From JAZKFP01 sp040386355 (lineage in GTDB: Bacteria > Pseudomonadota > Gammaproteobacteria > Pseudomonadales > UBA6940): a stretch of 17,536 nt of DNA. Made by a program: the position numbers and the translations under genes. The stretch covers positions 1 to 17,536 of the forward strand of contig JAZKFP010000105.1 in NCBI GenBank assembly GCA_040386355.1. The letters are read 5' to 3'. This document shows positions 9,860 to 16,985 of this stretch, one piece after another; position 1 is the stretch's first letter, and each line of letters starts with the position of its first letter. The notes under the pieces are model-generated. The model was not told the origin of the DNA. It ran no database searches and saw nothing but the letters and a program-made list of their open reading frames with translations.

Positions 9860-10285
9860 TTAATACCCATTTAATTTGTCAAATACTATTTCCGCATTTT
9901 TAAAAAATCTCATAAAAATTTCATTTTTAATAAGTGTGATAGAGTAAAAAAATAAAAAGCTTATTAACTTTAATGAGTTAATGATTTTACCTAAAAAATT
10001 AGCATGTGATTCAAGCAGAACAAGTTGGATGAATCTTAAAAAAACTAATACCGGAAAAATGATCACAGTAAAAGCTGGTTTCCAAAAATATGACCATGGT
10101 TGGGTAAAGAAAATAATTTCAAACGCCCAAAATATGCCTATTGATGTAGATATCGAATTCGCTAAGAAAATCAATTTTCCATCAAACCGAGTTAATAACA
10201 ATCTAATTGCGTTAGTAACTGATGTATTAATATCAAACATAAAATCCTTGGATTTGTCGGGTAAATTATTTTCTGAACCTAGCAC
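9860..10285 (-). CDS. Hypothetical small membrane protein
   Basis: 141 codons from a GTG at 10285. An ATG at codon 16 (FMFDINTS) is an alternative start. There is no strong ribosome site at either; the GTG overlaps no gene but directly follows a TGA. Predicted membrane segments lie near 38-61 (LIFLANSISTSIGIFWAFEI), 70-91 (PAFTVIIFPVLVFLRFIQLV) and 104-118 (NSLKLISFLFFYSIT). An overlapping plus-strand frame at 9981-10370 is less protein-like, so the minus frame is preferred. It lies in a region of broken genes and may itself be a leftover. No family recognised. Confidence 0.4.
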   Translation of the reverse strand: MLGSENNLPDKSKDFMFDINTSVTNAIRLLLTRFDGKLIFLANSISTSIGIFWAFEIIFFTQPWSYFWKPAFTVIIFPVLVFLRFIQLVLLESHANFLGKIINSLKLISFLFFYSITLIKNEIFMRFFKNAEIVFDKLNGY

Positions 10286-10461
10286 TCACTCTTGTAGAAA
10301 TCCATCGTGTTTGGGTTTTATTGGTTTAGATCTACGAAACGCTTCATCAATAGTAATATGTGAGTTTTGATTAAGCGGATGCTATTAAAAGGATTGATTA
10401 CAAATACCCCTAAAGGCATCTTTAATTTTTTGCCATTCTTATAATAAATTTGTGCCAGTTT

Positions 10462-10730
10462 TTATTTGTTCTTCGAGGCCTTACTTAGAAAAGAGATGAT
10501 GTGTGAGCTAGGATCAAAGAATTCAAATTCAGTAACAAAATCGCCCTATGGAGAACCGGGAAAATCTGGAGGTTGTACTTTAGATACATCGAAGTAACTG
10601 CCACAAATACCGGATTCCTTCTAGCAGCAAATTGATTACCACTTAAATCCGCATAATCTACTTATTTAAGATAATCACCCTCAGGGTTTCTATATCTCAC
10701 TTCTATTGGTTTTTTAGGTCTGGCAATGAT
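10462..10730 (-). pseudogene. Broken reading frames, decayed gene of unknown family
   Basis: Two pieces of protein-like sequence in different frames. The first begins at 10730 with IIARPKKPIEVRYRNPEGDY, has an in-frame TAA and continues VDYADLSGNQFAARRNP. The second reads CGSYFDVSKVQPPDFPGSP, a TAG, then GDFVTEFEFFDPSSHIISFL, ending in TAA at 10462. A frameshift and two internal stops mark decay. The rest of 10286-10470 holds nothing convincing. I cannot name the parent gene. It lies on the same strand as the neighbouring lipoprotein and could have been part of that transcription unit. Confidence 0.45.
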
Positions 10731-10751
10731 TTATCCTTTAAATTATTTATA

Positions 10752-10970
10752 CTAAAGCGAACGATAAATTAATTTTCCTGTAATATCTTTTGCTGATTCA
10801 TTTGAAAAAACGATTACAATTCTGACTTCACCATGAAAACCTATTATGTTTTGATTTATTTTATGAACTGCAATTAATGTTTTTAAACCGTTAGAGTCAA
10901 TGGGGTGCGTAAATACTTTAAAATTATTTTTAGCAAGAAAATATTCGGCAGATTCGCAAAGTAGATGCAA
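10752..10970 (-). pseudogene. Probable 3' fragment of a hypothetical gene
   Basis: 72 codons reading LHLLCESAEYFLAKNNFKVF and ending ESAKDITGKLIYRSL. It has only a TTG at its start, and an in-frame TGA lies six codons upstream (10983-10985). A short frame overlapping the end of the upstream lipoprotein gene (ATG 11140, MENNLVRFVSSLLKLQ, stop near 11087) may be its original 5' end, with the dyad at 11000-11027 in between. If so, one gene has been split. Function unknown. Confidence 0.4.
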
Positions 10971-10999
10971 TTTCTTACGTATTTTTCAATTGATTGAAG

Positions 11000-11027
11000 T
11001 TGACCGTTACTGATAGGTATCGGTCAA
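11000..11027. repeat. Imperfect dyad sharing its arm with 12760-12770
   Basis: Arms TTGACCGTTAC (11000-11010) and GTATCGGTCAA (11017-11027) pair at 10 of 11 positions around a 6-base loop. The right arm occurs again at 12760-12770 beside a transposase remnant. It could be the end of an insertion sequence or a small dispersed hairpin element. Confidence 0.5.
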
Positions 11028-11129
11028 TTGGTTAAAAATATGTTTCTTCCTTTAATATCTTCCTTTGTTGGCAAGAAATATTTTTATAAGGTCTGCAGTT
11101 TTAACAGTGAGGAAACAAAGCGGACTAAA

Positions 11130-11711
11130 TTATTTTCCATGATAATCGTTAACAAAAAATATTTGTGTATACAGAGGCGCTAATTCCGGCGCGATCTGTA
11201 AAATTTCCCATTTGATAGCATAAAAACCAGGGTCAAGAACAATTTCAGTAAGTGGTGCATTTCTTCCTCCCCCACCTGGCCAAGTTCTTGGGCGATCCAC
11301 CACCTGATTCAACAAAACCTTTTGATCGCTTTGGCGAATAAATTGAACCCGAATTGTGGCAGGAACACCGTTATCCTGTACCAGTTTCCTAGGTGTTCCA
11401 GGGATCCCACCAAGTATTTCAAAAAGGCGTGTAGCATCTTTTTGTTCTTGTGGTGTGACTTTATGACTCGAAAAAAAACCAACTTTTTTCTGGACAGGTG
11501 ATAAAGCAAACTGAATATCAACCGCGTATCTATCGCGTTGCATTATTTGAAATTTTATTTTGTTTACGATACCTGTTTTTTTAATATCAAAAGGTATTTT
11601 AAAGGGCTGTTGTAAAACGCCGGATTTCATTTCATTTAACTGGGTCTGGTTACACGATGCAGTAATAAAAGCTAATAATATAATTATGGTGAATTTAAAA
11701 ATATTTTTCAT
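11130..11711 (-). CDS. Predicted lipoprotein, DUF5625-like
   Basis: 193 aa. The signal peptide MKNIFKFTIIILLAFITAS is followed by Cys20; Thr at -3 makes the lipobox unusual. The mature part has PFDIKKTGIVNKIKFQIMQR near its start, a central block with GVPATIRVQFIRQ, and an end with IVLDPGFYAIKWEILQIAPELA. This order resembles the family I recall as DUF5625, beta-rich lipoprotein domains of unknown function; this is from memory. GGATAA precedes the ATG. A 35-codon frame ends 5 bases upstream, so translation may be coupled. A short frame starts over its stop codon. Role unknown; an immunity or envelope role is possible. Confidence 0.7.
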   Translation of the reverse strand: MKNIFKFTIIILLAFITASCNQTQLNEMKSGVLQQPFKIPFDIKKTGIVNKIKFQIMQRDRYAVDIQFALSPVQKKVGFFSSHKVTPQEQKDATRLFEILGGIPGTPRKLVQDNGVPATIRVQFIRQSDQKVLLNQVVDRPRTWPGGGGRNAPLTEIVLDPGFYAIKWEILQIAPELAPLYTQIFFVNDYHGK

Positions 11712-11716
11712 TTATG

Positions 11717-11947
11717 TTATCCATTTAACTTTTCAATTTTAATTGCACATCCTTGGGCAAAATACACTTGAAATCTTACTTCATTTTTATCATTGATGAA
11801 TTGGGTTTTATTTTTGAACGCCATTTAAATTTCACTAATATCTAGTTTTGTTGATTGAGATTTTTCATTAACAGTATTTGTGTGCTTCCCTGGGTTTGAT
11901 GATAAAAGTAGTTGAAATACCCCATAGATCCCAATTTTTATTTCATG
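11717..11947 (-). pseudogene. Two short adjoining frames upstream of the lipoprotein, probable gene remnants
   Basis: The downstream frame (ATG 11824, stop 11717-11719) encodes 35 residues, MAFKNKTQFINDKNEVRFQV through IEKLNG. Immediately upstream, with TAA touching that ATG, is a startless frame at 11825-11947 reading IGIYGVFQLLLSSNPGKHTN through LDISEI. Both read like protein. They could be the end of a decayed gene with a stop inside, or a true small gene preceded by a remnant. No family recognised. The remainder up to 12009 shows nothing clear. Confidence 0.35.
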
Positions 11948-12009
11948 CTACGCATGTTGATAAAGAATGTAATTTTTTGATTTGATCCTCTCTTATATAA
12001 AAGCTTGAA

Positions 12010-12032
12010 ATGATATCTTTATATGATATCAT
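12010..12032 (+). promoter_or_regulatory. Candidate hicAB operator (repeated ATGATATC dyad)
   Basis: ATGATATC at 12010-12017 is repeated as the perfect palindrome ATGATATCAT at 12023-12032, ending 6 bases before the hicA ATG. Autoregulatory HicB or HicAB sites are often paired palindromes near the promoter. The site occupies the place where a ribosome-binding site would be, and none is visible. Binding is inferred. Confidence 0.5.
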
Positions 12033-12038
12033 TGCTTT

Positions 12039-12302
12039 ATGAATAATAAACATCGAAAAACTTTGCAGAAAGTAATGACGAGACCTCCTCTGGCATCTAT
12101 CCCATGGAAAGATATCGAGAGTCTCATCAAAGGGTTAGGCGGCATTATTGAAGAAGGCGAAGGTTCTCGAGTGCACTTACTTCTTAATAATGAAGCAGCA
12201 ACCTTTCACAGGCCTCATCCACATAAGGAAACGGATAAGGGTGCGGTTGTATCTATGCAACGGTTTCTAGCACTAGCAGGTATTACAGATGATGACTTAT
12301 AA
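12039..12302 (+). CDS. hicA: HicA toxin
   Basis: Putative mRNA interferase of the HicAB toxin-antitoxin system, 87 aa. The start MNNKHRKTLQKV followed by SIPWKDIESLIKGLGG and FHRPHPHKETDKGAV matches the larger HicA subfamily, whose members begin with a similar KHRKTL motif; this supports the ATG at 12039 although no Shine-Dalgarno is visible. In this subfamily the usual GSH motif is GSR, with histidines at 57 and 60 instead. It overlaps hicB by 14 bases. Confidence 0.93.
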   Translation: MNNKHRKTLQKVMTRPPLASIPWKDIESLIKGLGGIIEEGEGSRVHLLLNNEAATFHRPHPHKETDKGAVVSMQRFLALAGITDDDL

Positions 12303-12627
12303 AGGCTATATTGCTGTGGTTGAATACGATGACGATGCAGAAGTATTTCACGGAGAAATTGTGAATACCAAAGACGTTATTACGTTTCAAAGCGACAATG
12401 CCAAACAATTGAAAAAAGAAATGATGCAATCTATTGATGCGCATCTCGCGTTTTGCAAAAAGTATAAACGCAAACCGAGCAAACCCTTTCCTGGGGAGTT
12501 TTTAGTTCGAACGACGCCGGAAAAACACGGCATGTTCACTGCGGCCGCTAAAATATCGGGAATGAGTTTGAATAAATGGGTGGATCATACGTTGGAAAAT
12601 GCAGTGCGAAACACGCAACATCTTTAA
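12289..12627 (+). CDS. hicB: HicB antitoxin with ribbon-helix-helix-type C-terminus
   Basis: Antitoxin that should neutralise HicA and repress the operon; 112 aa. Residues 3-60 form the partial RNase-H-like HicB fold (YKGYIAVVEYDDDAEVFHGE). Residues 70-108 (FLVRTTPEKHGMFTAAAKIS, then MSLNKWVDHTLENAV) fit the ribbon-helix-helix type of DNA-binding end. It starts inside hicA, at ATGATG, so translation is coupled. The pair looks intact. Confidence 0.93.
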   Translation: MMTYKGYIAVVEYDDDAEVFHGEIVNTKDVITFQSDNAKQLKKEMMQSIDAHLAFCKKYKRKPSKPFPGEFLVRTTPEKHGMFTAAAKISGMSLNKWVDHTLENAVRNTQHL

Positions 12628-12636
12628 ATCCAATCA

Positions 12637-12678
12637 TTAAAACTTATTGGAAAAAAATATCTCTCCAATAAGTTTTAA
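12637..12678. terminator. Hairpin after hicB, possible terminator
   Basis: Perfect 14-base arms, TTAAAACTTATTGG (12637-12650) and CCAATAAGTTTTAA (12665-12678), around a 14-base loop, starting 9 bases after the hicB stop. The outer stem is AT-only, so A and T tracts flank the GC part on both strands and it could work in either direction. Confidence 0.6.
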
Positions 12679-12748
12679 ATCAAGATAGTGATATAAATTA
12701 CCATTATTTTTTGATTCTTAAAGCATTACTTAATTAATTGCTTAATCT

Positions 12749-12771
12749 GATACTCCTAAGTATCGGTCAAA
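12749..12771. repeat. Dyad and shared motif near the IS630 remnant
   Basis: GATACT (12749-12754) pairs with AGTATC (12759-12764). The sequence GTATCGGTCAA at 12760-12770 is also the right arm at 11017-11027; over 22 bases the two sites agree at 18 positions in the same orientation. It may be an insertion-sequence terminus, with the transposase fragment about 50 bases downstream. Confidence 0.4.
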
Positions 12772-12821
12772 TTCACCAACATATATAACTTCACTGCATT
12801 AGTCTTCTTGTGGAATTGCAC

Positions 12822-12971
12822 TTACTTTGCGAATCCACCTTGTACAACCGCTATTACAAAAATTTAAAAGAATTTCGAAAAGCGGCGATTTATTTCTTTC
12901 GAAATATTGACGATTATTCGAGTGAAATTGCATGCATTATGGGTGGAGGTTTCCATATCCGTGACACCTAA
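12822..12971 (+). pseudogene. C-terminal remnant of an IS630/Tc1-type transposase
   Basis: The frame reads STLYNRYYKNLKEFRKAAIY, FFRNIDDYSSEIACIM and ends FHIRDT-stop. This is the tail typical of IS630-family DDE transposases. The catalytic part is missing and the upstream sequence has no matching frame, so it is a dead fragment. It ends 4 bases from the stop of the convergent F-box/LRR gene. Confidence 0.65.
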
Positions 12972-12974
12972 TGT

Positions 12975-14075
12975 TCATACGCTACGGGTATAGCTTCGTA
13001 CAAAATCAATTATTCCATCTTTATGGCATAAAAACATAATGTGAGGATAAATCCGTTTTAAAGCTTCTGTATGATAGTCTTTTACCTGTGAATCCTTCAA
13101 AAAAATACCCTTTATTTTTGAACAATTTTCAGCCAGCGATTTAATTCCAATATAAGTAATTTTTTTAGCGCGAGAAAAGGTGAACACTTTTAGCTGCTTA
13201 CTATGTTTTGCGACTTCCATTAAGCCTTTATCTGTCACATCAACTGCACCGGAAATATCAAGCTTCTCTAAATTAGGACAGCCTTTAACTAATGCTTTTA
13301 CTTCCACATCCGTAAATGCACTGATATCCGCTTTAAAGTTCACGTGATTCAAGCATAAATCTTTTAGATATCGGCCGTGCTGAGCAATTGTTCGAATCAT
13401 CATTCGAGAAATATCCATACCCCTTAGATCAAGGTTTTCTAGCTTAGAACAATGAATCAACAAATTAGATAGGTTCTGTGCAGAGATATTAGGACACCTT
13501 TGTAAGGTAATTTCTTTCAAATTTGGGGTGTTACGAATTAAGACATTAAACACGGCATCTTCTATTAAGGTATGGGAAAGATTTAAGATGGCACACTTGT
13601 TCCCCCGCTCTTTAAGAGCGTGTGCGATAAAATACATTTCTCGATTAGTTAATTTTTTATCGAGAAAAGACTCTGAAAAGTCTAAATTCGTATGAAATAC
13701 CATGAATAGACGTTTCAGTAAAAAAAGTATTTTTTGACTGGTGGCTGATTTGTTAGATATAAAATGCAGAATTTCAACCAAGCTATTTTTAAAGTATTTT
13801 TTATTTTCTTTTAAATAGTGTGCGGGTTGCGATAAATACGCTTGCATTGACGTCTGACAATGTCGATTGATCAATGAGAATTTTTTAAAATCCGAGGCCG
13901 ACAAAAAATATAAGATTTCTTTTTTGGGTAAGATATCTGCAAAGGGAATATGAACCGAACTGCTCTGACGCATATCATTAGAATTAGATGTATACGAGGC
14001 GGCATTCTTTTTCGGACTTGAGGAGTGAATAGGAAATGAGAATGGATGCGAACGTAATGAGGTTGAAGGAATCAT
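12975..14075 (-). CDS. F-box-like / leucine-rich-repeat protein, candidate host-directed effector
   Basis: 366 aa, eukaryote-like. Residues 1-43 are a Ser/Asn-rich unstructured leader. About 44-84 form an F-box-like motif (IPFADILPKKEILYFLSASD, then FKKFSLINRHC). About 161-335 hold leucine-rich repeats of the cysteine-containing type found in F-box proteins (CPNLEKLDISGAVDVTDKGL; CSKLENLDLRGMDIS). In Legionella and related bacteria such proteins enter the host cell and recruit its SCF ubiquitin ligase through Skp1; the repeats choose the target. There is no Sec signal, so export would need a Dot/Icm-type or similar system, none of which is in view. The ribosome site is weak. It stands alone between two transposon remnants, which suggests acquisition by transfer. 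Confidence 0.8.
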   Translation of the reverse strand: MIPSTSLRSHPFSFPIHSSSPKKNAASYTSNSNDMRQSSSVHIPFADILPKKEILYFLSASDFKKFSLINRHCQTSMQAYLSQPAHYLKENKKYFKNSLVEILHFISNKSATSQKILFLLKRLFMVFHTNLDFSESFLDKKLTNREMYFIAHALKERGNKCAILNLSHTLIEDAVFNVLIRNTPNLKEITLQRCPNISAQNLSNLLIHCSKLENLDLRGMDISRMMIRTIAQHGRYLKDLCLNHVNFKADISAFTDVEVKALVKGCPNLEKLDISGAVDVTDKGLMEVAKHSKQLKVFTFSRAKKITYIGIKSLAENCSKIKGIFLKDSQVKDYHTEALKRIYPHIMFLCHKDGIIDFVRSYTRSV

Positions 14076-14747
14076 ACTGAATGCCTGCGTGATTTCTATA
14101 GATAGCTTTTAATATTTCGTATGCGGGAATTTACCTACCGTAAATAAAATATTTCAAGACTACAAGTTGTTCCGGAGACTGGATTAGTCTCGTTTTTTAG
14201 GTTAGCCTATTGGGGTTTCAAAATGATAGGTCTGCACGATAATCGTCTCTTCCAGATACCCAAAGAGTCCTTGTTGGCGCTGTTACTAAATCTAATCTAT
14301 GGTTCTTCTTTTCACAAAACTAAAAAAGTTGTACATGCTTTCTAGCTATAGATTTTCGTTAATTAGAAAAACGATCAATTGAAAATCTTAATCGCTTCCA
14401 CTTGACCCACATCATTTTTCATGTACACGTGCAATATAGGTTGTTTAGATTCTGACAAAACCTAATCGTAAAAAGTACTGTCCGTGCAATGAGCGATTTA
14501 TACAACATTGTTTAATTCCATAGCAAGCAGAAATTTCATATTTTTTAGTGGAAAAAATAAAGGTGTCGATCGCATCACATTTTTAAAATTTGAAAGCGTA
14601 CAGTTTAGATTCCAATATTTAGTAAAAAAATAATCCTCGATTTCTCGTCTCTACTATCGCAATTTTAGCTTTTTTTGAAAAATTAGATTTGTGTTTTGTT
14701 GTTAAAAATAATAGGTAATTTAAATATATTGATTTTTTGTGGAGATC
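14076..14747. other. Long intergenic region, AT-rich
   Basis: About 670 bases without a supported gene; it should contain the promoter of the F-box/LRR gene on the minus strand. A 40-codon plus frame at 14223-14345 includes LHDNRLFQIPKESLLALLLN, which is suggestive of a leucine-rich-repeat fragment but is too short to call. Nothing else stands out. Confidence 0.5.
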
Positions 14748-15008
14748 TGATCTTCCCGTCCAAGTAATTGACACTTTTAATCAGAAGGATTGGCAATATA
14801 AATCTTCATACTGCATGGGTGTTTTATACTTAATCGTTTAGTGTTTTCGTTGCTCATTATAATAAATCTCAATGTACTCAAAAATAATACGTTGCGCTGT
14901 TTCTCGATCCTGAAATACATAATCGTAGAGACATTCTACTTTTAACGTGTGAAAAAAACTTTCGGCCACGGCATTGTCATAACAGTTGCCCCGACTGTAT
15001 TGCCCTCT
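14748..15008 (-). mobile_element. IS3-family insertion sequence remnant (3' end of transposase plus terminal repeat)
   Basis: Minus-strand translation from 15008 gives RGQYSRGNCYDNAVAESFFH, TLKVECLYDYVFQDRETAQR and IIFEYIEIYYNEQRKH, the integrase-core end of an IS3-type OrfB including the last catalytic Glu (in AESFF). There is an in-frame TAA at 14838-14840, after which TIKYKTPMQYEDLYCQSF continues to a TGA at 14781-14783. The plus-strand sequence at 14748 begins TGATCTTCCCGTCC and runs to AATTGACAC, resembling an IS3-family terminal repeat. The 5' two thirds are missing. The fragment abuts the end of the umuC remnant exactly. Confidence 0.8.
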
Positions 15009-16323
15009 TACACTTTTAAATTTTCTTTAGAATGTTTATTATTTAAAGCTTGGGTTTGAACTACTGGAATTTCTTTCCAAGACGTCGTGTATTTCGGTGA
15101 TAACCGCTCACGCCGCATCGTCCAACTTTTGTCTATGCCTTGGCTGGCAAATCGCACTATCTTTTTCTTTTGGCGTTGATTGATTTGATCAATCACTTTC
15201 ATTAATGCATCACTGCGTTGTAATTCGGCTTCAGTTTTTTCTTGATAAAATAAATCAAATTGCTCAATTCGTTCATGTGATAAGTGATCTAATAATATTC
15301 CAGCTTTTGCATACTGATAATTAGGTCGCCATATCTTTTCCAGCAAGACATGCGCGACATGTAATAGCTCACGTGTGTCATGAGTTGGCTGTGGTAATTG
15401 AGCTGTAGCGGCTTTTGCGTAGTACGCATTTTTACTAAATGGACTGGTTCGAATAAATACCGTGAGCACTTGGCAATATTGTTTAGCTTTGCGTAATTTT
15501 TCGAGTGCACTTGCCACATGATTGCTCACCGCTTGATGAACAACGGTAATGTCGGTGATTGGTTTGCCAAATGAGCGTGAGCACATGATTTGTTTTTTTG
15601 GTGCCGGACTTTCCTCAAGATGAAAACACGGTATGCCATTCAGCTCGTAAATCATTTTTTCCATGACAACGGAAAACTGTTTTCGAAGTGTTGGTGCATG
15701 CGCAATGGCTAAATCCTGCGCTGTAAAAATATCAACATCATTGAGACGCTTGGATAAGCGTCGACCAATTCCCCAGATATCCGCTATATCAAAATTAGAA
15801 AGAATACTTTCTAATTTTGAAGGATTATCTAAAACAAACACGCCTTGCGTCGATGGGTTTTTCTTAGCAATGTGATTGGCAACTTTTGCCAAAGTCTTCG
15901 TGTGTCCGATACCAACGCGTATCGGACAAAAAGTAGTTGTTGTTTAATCGTCTGCCGAATGCTCTACCCTATTTCTAGGGCGCCTTCAATTGGAATTTCA
16001 ATGAACGCTTCATCGATGAAATAGACTTCTACGCGCATGGCAAATGCTTCCAGCAACTGCATGACTCGATGCGAGAAGTCACCATACAATGCGTAGTTGG
16101 ATGAAAACACCAAAATTCCGTGTTTATTAATTAATTCTTTCACTTTAAAAAAAGGTAAACCCATTCCAATGCCTAGCGCTTTTGCTTCTGCGGAACGCGC
16201 AATAATACATCCATCGTTATTGGATAAAACAACAATAGGAACACCTTCTAAATCGGGACGAAAAACTCGCTCACAACTGGCGTAAAAGTTGTTGCAGTCT
16301 ACAAGCGCAAATACAGTTTTCAT
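15008..16323 (-). pseudogene. umuC: umuC, error-prone DNA polymerase V catalytic subunit, disrupted
   Basis: Y-family translesion polymerase, broken into two frames. The 5' part (16323-15964, 119 codons) has FALVDCNNFYASCERVFRPD, VVLSNNDGCIIARS and FIDEAF, with catalytic Asp and Asp-Glu kept; it ends at an amber TAG after ALEIG. The same frame then continues SIRQTIKQQ before a net frameshift near 15925-15935, after which CPIRVGIGHTKTLAKVANHI resumes. The 3' part (to 15008) includes helix-hairpin-helix-like DIWGIGRRLSKRLNDV, a clamp-binding motif QFDLF, and the usual umuC end MRRERLSPKYTTSWKEIPVV. Apart from the two lesions it looks complete (E. coli UmuC is 422 aa). It follows umuD by 42 bases. 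An assembly error would have to explain both lesions. Confidence 0.88.
15901..15926. repeat. Perfect inverted repeat at the umuC frameshift
   Basis: TGTCCGATAC (15901-15910) and GTATCGGACA (15917-15926) form 10-base perfect arms around CAACGC. On the coding strand the 15901-15910 arm encodes the normal GIGH segment, while the other arm sits where the Gly-Ile-Pro codons are expected and where the frame changes. Confidence 0.85.
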
Positions 16324-16365
16324 GCGATGTTTTACTTCTAAATAATCAGTTTAATGAATAATGAT

Positions 16366-16800
16366 TTATTCTTTATCTTCAAAAGTAATGAATAACGTGT
16401 TTGACACCCCTAAAATATCGAGCTGAGCATCGTCTGAAATCAAGATGGGTGAATGATTGGAGCAGCACGCAACCAATTGGATCCGTGGTTTTTTAAGTAA
16501 TTTTTTAACCGTTAACTCAATATTTAAATTCGCAATAACGACATCCCCATGTTGCGCCGTTACTGCCGTATCAACCACCAGAATATCTCCGCTATGAATG
16601 GCGACATCAATCATAGAATTTCCATTTACACGCACGAAGAAAGTTGCGGCCGGATGTTGCACACACAATTCATTTAGATCGAGTGTGCATTCGATATAGC
16701 CTTCAGCGGGAGAGGGAAAACCGGCAATGACCGATTCGGTAAAAAATGGAATGGACAGCTTAATGAATATTTCGCTGTGGCCCAGTAGAGAGACTGACAT
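16366..16800 (-). CDS. umuD: UmuD, SOS mutagenesis protein (LexA-like autoprotease)
   Basis: 144 aa, normal length. It self-cleaves on RecA filaments to give UmuD', the partner of UmuC in DNA polymerase V. The cleavage site is Ala26-Gly27 in VIAGFPSPAEGY (Cys24-Gly25 in E. coli). The catalytic dyad is Ser62 in VNGNSMID and Lys99 in ELTVKK, both with the E. coli spacing. GGAGAAGG lies just before the ATG and a LexA box lies 20 bases upstream, so SOS induction is expected. A possible -10 (TACAAT, 16821-16816) adjoins the LexA box. It looks fully functional even though the downstream umuC is broken. Confidence 0.96.
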   Translation of the reverse strand: MSVSLLGHSEIFIKLSIPFFTESVIAGFPSPAEGYIECTLDLNELCVQHPAATFFVRVNGNSMIDVAIHSGDILVVDTAVTAQHGDVVIANLNIELTVKKLLKKPRIQLVACCSNHSPILISDDAQLDILGVSNTLFITFEDKE

Positions 16801-16820
16801 GTTCCTTCTCCAATTATTGT

Positions 16821-16838
16821 ACTGATGTTATATACAGT
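16821..16838 (-). promoter_or_regulatory. LexA (SOS) box of umuD
   Basis: ACTGATGTTATATACAGT contains CTG-N10-CAG with an AT-rich centre, the gammaproteobacterial LexA consensus form. It ends 20 bases from the umuD ATG and covers the likely promoter. Confidence 0.85.
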
Positions 16839-16902
16839 GCATAAGGAGCCTTCGCTTATTCAAGTCTTAAGATTTTCTTTTATGAAAAAGAAAAATGGTG
16901 CT

Positions 16903-16930
16903 AGTAACCTATTGATTTTAATAGGTTACT
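16903..16930. terminator. Perfect 11-bp hairpin between umuD and the AbrB/PIN pair
   Basis: AGTAACCTATT (16903-16913) and AATAGGTTACT (16920-16930) around a 6-base loop. On the minus strand it is followed after a few bases by a T-rich tract, so it might stop transcription coming from the right. It might also be an operator for the downstream AbrB-type protein; a weaker partial dyad (ACCG...CGGT) follows at about 16936-16956. The role is unproven. Confidence 0.45.
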
Positions 16931-16985
16931 GAATTACCGTAAAGCAGTATTGCGGTTATTCGGTTTAGTGGATAGAATAAAGTTT

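Noticed and set aside
9981..10370. A 129-codon plus-strand frame
   Set aside because: It overlaps the minus-strand membrane-protein frame, has mixed composition and no recognisable motif, and runs against the local gene direction.
14223..14345. A 40-codon frame with an LRR-like phrase (LHDNRLFQIPKESL)
   Set aside because: A single repeat-like match in a short frame without a ribosome site or flanking homology could be chance.
15008..15892. A separate 294-aa gene starting at 15892
   Set aside because: Its first codon is an internal TTG in TKTLAKVANH; it is the 3' part of the frameshifted umuC.
16097..16285. A 62-codon plus-strand frame opposite the 5' part of umuC
   Set aside because: It is antisense to a well-conserved coding region and has no features of its own.
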